Shown here piece by piece: positions 6,567 to 7,636 of a stretch of 7,636 nt of DNA. The stretch lies in contig JAICHC010000117.1 of assembly GCA_025922795.1 (NCBI GenBank), forward strand, positions 1 to 7,636, given 5' to 3'. Source of the stretch: Candidatus Binatia bacterium (lineage in GTDB: Bacteria > Desulfobacterota_B > Binatia > UBA9968). Position numbers and translations under genes: made by a program. The notes beneath the pieces are model-generated. The model ran no database searches, had not been told where the DNA came from, and was given only the letters and a program-made list of their open reading frames with translations. Position 1 is the stretch's first letter; every line of letters starts with the position of its first letter.

Positions 6567-7579
6567 TGAAACTTAAAAACTTCTATACCGAACAGGAGCC
6601 GTTCATCCTGGGAACCGGCTTTATCGTAGCTCTGCTCGTCCTCTGGGAGAGCGTCCCTCTCTGGTATACCCTACCGAGAGGGATGACGCTCTTCTTTACA
6701 ACGCCGTCGCAAATCGCCGCCGCTTTTTATGAATTACTCTTTAATGGTGAAATCGAAAAACACTTTTACGTTAGTGCCGTTGCGTTTCTCGCGGGACTGG
6801 GGCTGTCGATCATCGTCGGATTACCGGTCGGACTGATCATCGGACGGTCGCCTACGCTGGAGGCCTGGCTGGACCCTTATGTAACAGCATTTAATGCCAC
6901 TCCGCGCATTGTCTTATTGCCACTTCTGATCCTTTGGTTTGGCATCGGCATTTGGTCGAAGATCATGATCGTCTTTGCGGGCGCCGTCTTCCCATTGCTG
7001 ATCAACACCTATGCCGGGGTCAAGAATGTGACCGCGCTCCATCGGCACGGCGGCATTGTCGAAACGATCATAGAGCGGGAAGCGGATGCCGACTTCGTGG
7101 TCATCGGCAAACGCGGTGCATCGGCCAATTTCGCGAAGGGTCATCTCGGCAGCAATGTCGAACGAGTGGTCCGCCAAAGCGTCAAGCCGGTGCTGGTCGC
7201 CAATCGTGCATTCAATCCTGTCGAGCGCGTGCTGATAGCCTTCGACGGGGGGCAAAGTGCCCGGAAGGCCGTCAGCTTTGTCGGGACATCGCCGTTGTTC
7301 GAGGGCGTCGAAGCGCATCTTGTCCTGGTCGGTTCGGACAATGAAAAGCACCGGGGCGCGATCGAATGGGCCGGAGAAGTCCTCGGTGGCCGCTGCAAGC
7401 GAGCCGAGATGATTGGCGGCGATGTGGATGGAGCGCTGAAGGCGGATGCGGCGCGGTGCAACGCCGATATTCTGGTCATGGGCGCCTATGGCCACTCGCC
7501 GCTGCGCAGCATGATCGTCGGCAGCACGACGACCGCCATGATCCGCGGCCTCACCTTGCCGGTATTGTTGTTCCGCTGA
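6566..7579 (+). CDS. Chimeric ORF: N-terminal half of an ABC permease fused to a universal stress protein
   Basis: A 337-aa frame starts at ATG 6566 (AGAGG at 6554-6558; start overlaps the previous stop in TGATG). Residues 1-~155 are a SsuC/TauC-type permease: TM1 near 15-30 (GFIVALLVLWESVPLWY), FFTTPSQIAAAFYELL, TM near 72-92, LDPYVTAFNATPRIVLLPLLI, FGIGIWSKIMIVF and INTYAGVKNVT. At the point where the EAA loop and last membrane helices should follow, the sequence becomes HRHGGIVETIIEREADADFVVIGKRG, the later part of a first Usp domain. A complete second Usp domain (~221-337: RVLIAFDGGQSARKAV through GAYGHSPLRSMIVGS to PVLLFR) follows, with the ATP-binding G-x2-G-x9-GS pattern. The missing EAA loop means this half could not couple to the ATPase. 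GC rises from about 53% to about 63% at the join. It is either a real rearrangement or an assembly chimera; an evolved signalling fusion is the least likely. Confidence 0.85.
   Translation: MKLKNFYTEQEPFILGTGFIVALLVLWESVPLWYTLPRGMTLFFTTPSQIAAAFYELLFNGEIEKHFYVSAVAFLAGLGLSIIVGLPVGLIIGRSPTLEAWLDPYVTAFNATPRIVLLPLLILWFGIGIWSKIMIVFAGAVFPLLINTYAGVKNVTALHRHGGIVETIIEREADADFVVIGKRGASANFAKGHLGSNVERVVRQSVKPVLVANRAFNPVERVLIAFDGGQSARKAVSFVGTSPLFEGVEAHLVLVGSDNEKHRGAIEWAGEVLGGRCKRAEMIGGDVDGALKADAARCNADILVMGAYGHSPLRSMIVGSTTTAMIRGLTLPVLLFR
7020..7045. other. Junction between permease and universal-stress-protein sequence
   Basis: The left side encodes the conserved permease stretch NTYAGVKNV. The right side encodes RHGGIVET of a Usp protein. 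No insertion-sequence end, target duplication or long repeat is visible at the join, and the reading frame is preserved. Homology placement limits precision to roughly these bases. Confidence 0.6.
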
Positions 7580-7591
7580 TAGGCAGGCGCG

Positions 7592-7636
7592 ATGGACGAA
7601 GCGACCGCACGGCAACGCCTTCTCCACCGCCGCGGG
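7592..7636 (+). CDS. Start of a further gene, cut by the window edge
   Basis: An ATG at 7592 opens an uninterrupted 15-codon frame (MDEATARQRLLHRRG) to the window end. It lies 12 nt after the Usp stop and is preceded by a purine-rich AGGCAGG (7581-7587). The charged helical N-terminus would fit a small DksA/TraR-like regulator, a type sometimes found beside Usp genes, but 15 residues are far too few to assign. GC-rich composition matches the Usp segment, not the importer. Confidence 0.35.
   Translation, partial: MDEATARQRLLHRRG

Noticed and set aside
6914..7627. Minus-strand open frame of 237 codons opposite the chimeric gene
   Set aside because: It is rich in Arg, Asp, Gln and His with no recognisable motifs. 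Such frames are expected opposite GC-rich coding DNA, and it crosses the permease-Usp junction.
1..7636. CRISPR array, tRNA/rRNA genes, transposase or insertion-sequence ends
   Set aside because: No regularly spaced repeats, cloverleaf or CCA-ended structures, rRNA-like stretches or transposase motifs were seen on either strand, including around the permease-Usp junction.

Overview
The window looks like chromosomal DNA of an uncultured, moderately GC-rich Gram-negative bacterium. It carries short bacterial operons with Shine-Dalgarno sites, a Sec-type signal-peptide remnant and a NitT/TauT-type ABC importer. A TrmI-type tRNA m1A58 methyltransferase occurs in only some bacterial lineages (actinobacteria, Thermus/Aquifex types, some deltaproteobacteria-like groups) and in archaea. 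Together with the importer/deacetylase pairing, this makes a deltaproteobacterial, Tectomicrobia-like or Rokubacteria-like host plausible. That placement is inference; no marker gene here settles it.

Layout: (1) 1-405 has no gene. It holds a strong hairpin, probably the terminator of an upstream gene, and a good sigma70-like promoter at 311-339. (2) 406-765 encodes a small unrecognised protein with a basic/acidic N-terminus and a C-terminal Cys4-5 zinc-ribbon-like knuckle pair. (3) 762-1724 (minus) is an RluA-family pseudouridine synthase whose stop codon overlaps that of the small gene. (4) 1772-2884 is a mannose-1-phosphate guanylyltransferase, divergent from the pseudouridine synthase. It is followed 30 nt later by (5) trmI-like 2915-3736. 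(6) 3741-4607 (minus) is a polysaccharide deacetylase/allantoinase-like hydrolase, convergent with trmI. (7) From 4758 to 7579 lies an ABC-importer operon in the order substrate-binding protein, ATPase, permease, permease.

The housekeeping part (RNA modification, GDP-mannose supply) appears intact. The importer operon does not. The substrate-binding protein survives only as a signal peptide/N-terminus joined to the last ~18 codons. The ATPase is complete. The first permease is split by a -1 shift at a T7 run. The second permease stops just after its first half and continues in frame into most of a tandem universal stress protein, with a rise in GC from roughly 53% to 63% (hand-counted). Either the importer is decaying in this genome, or sequencing/assembly faults (homopolymer error, chimeric join near 7025-7045) mimic decay. 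The permease-Usp chimera is the most striking object in the window, and an assembly chimera is a serious alternative to a biological fusion. I found no convincing new defence or mobile system.
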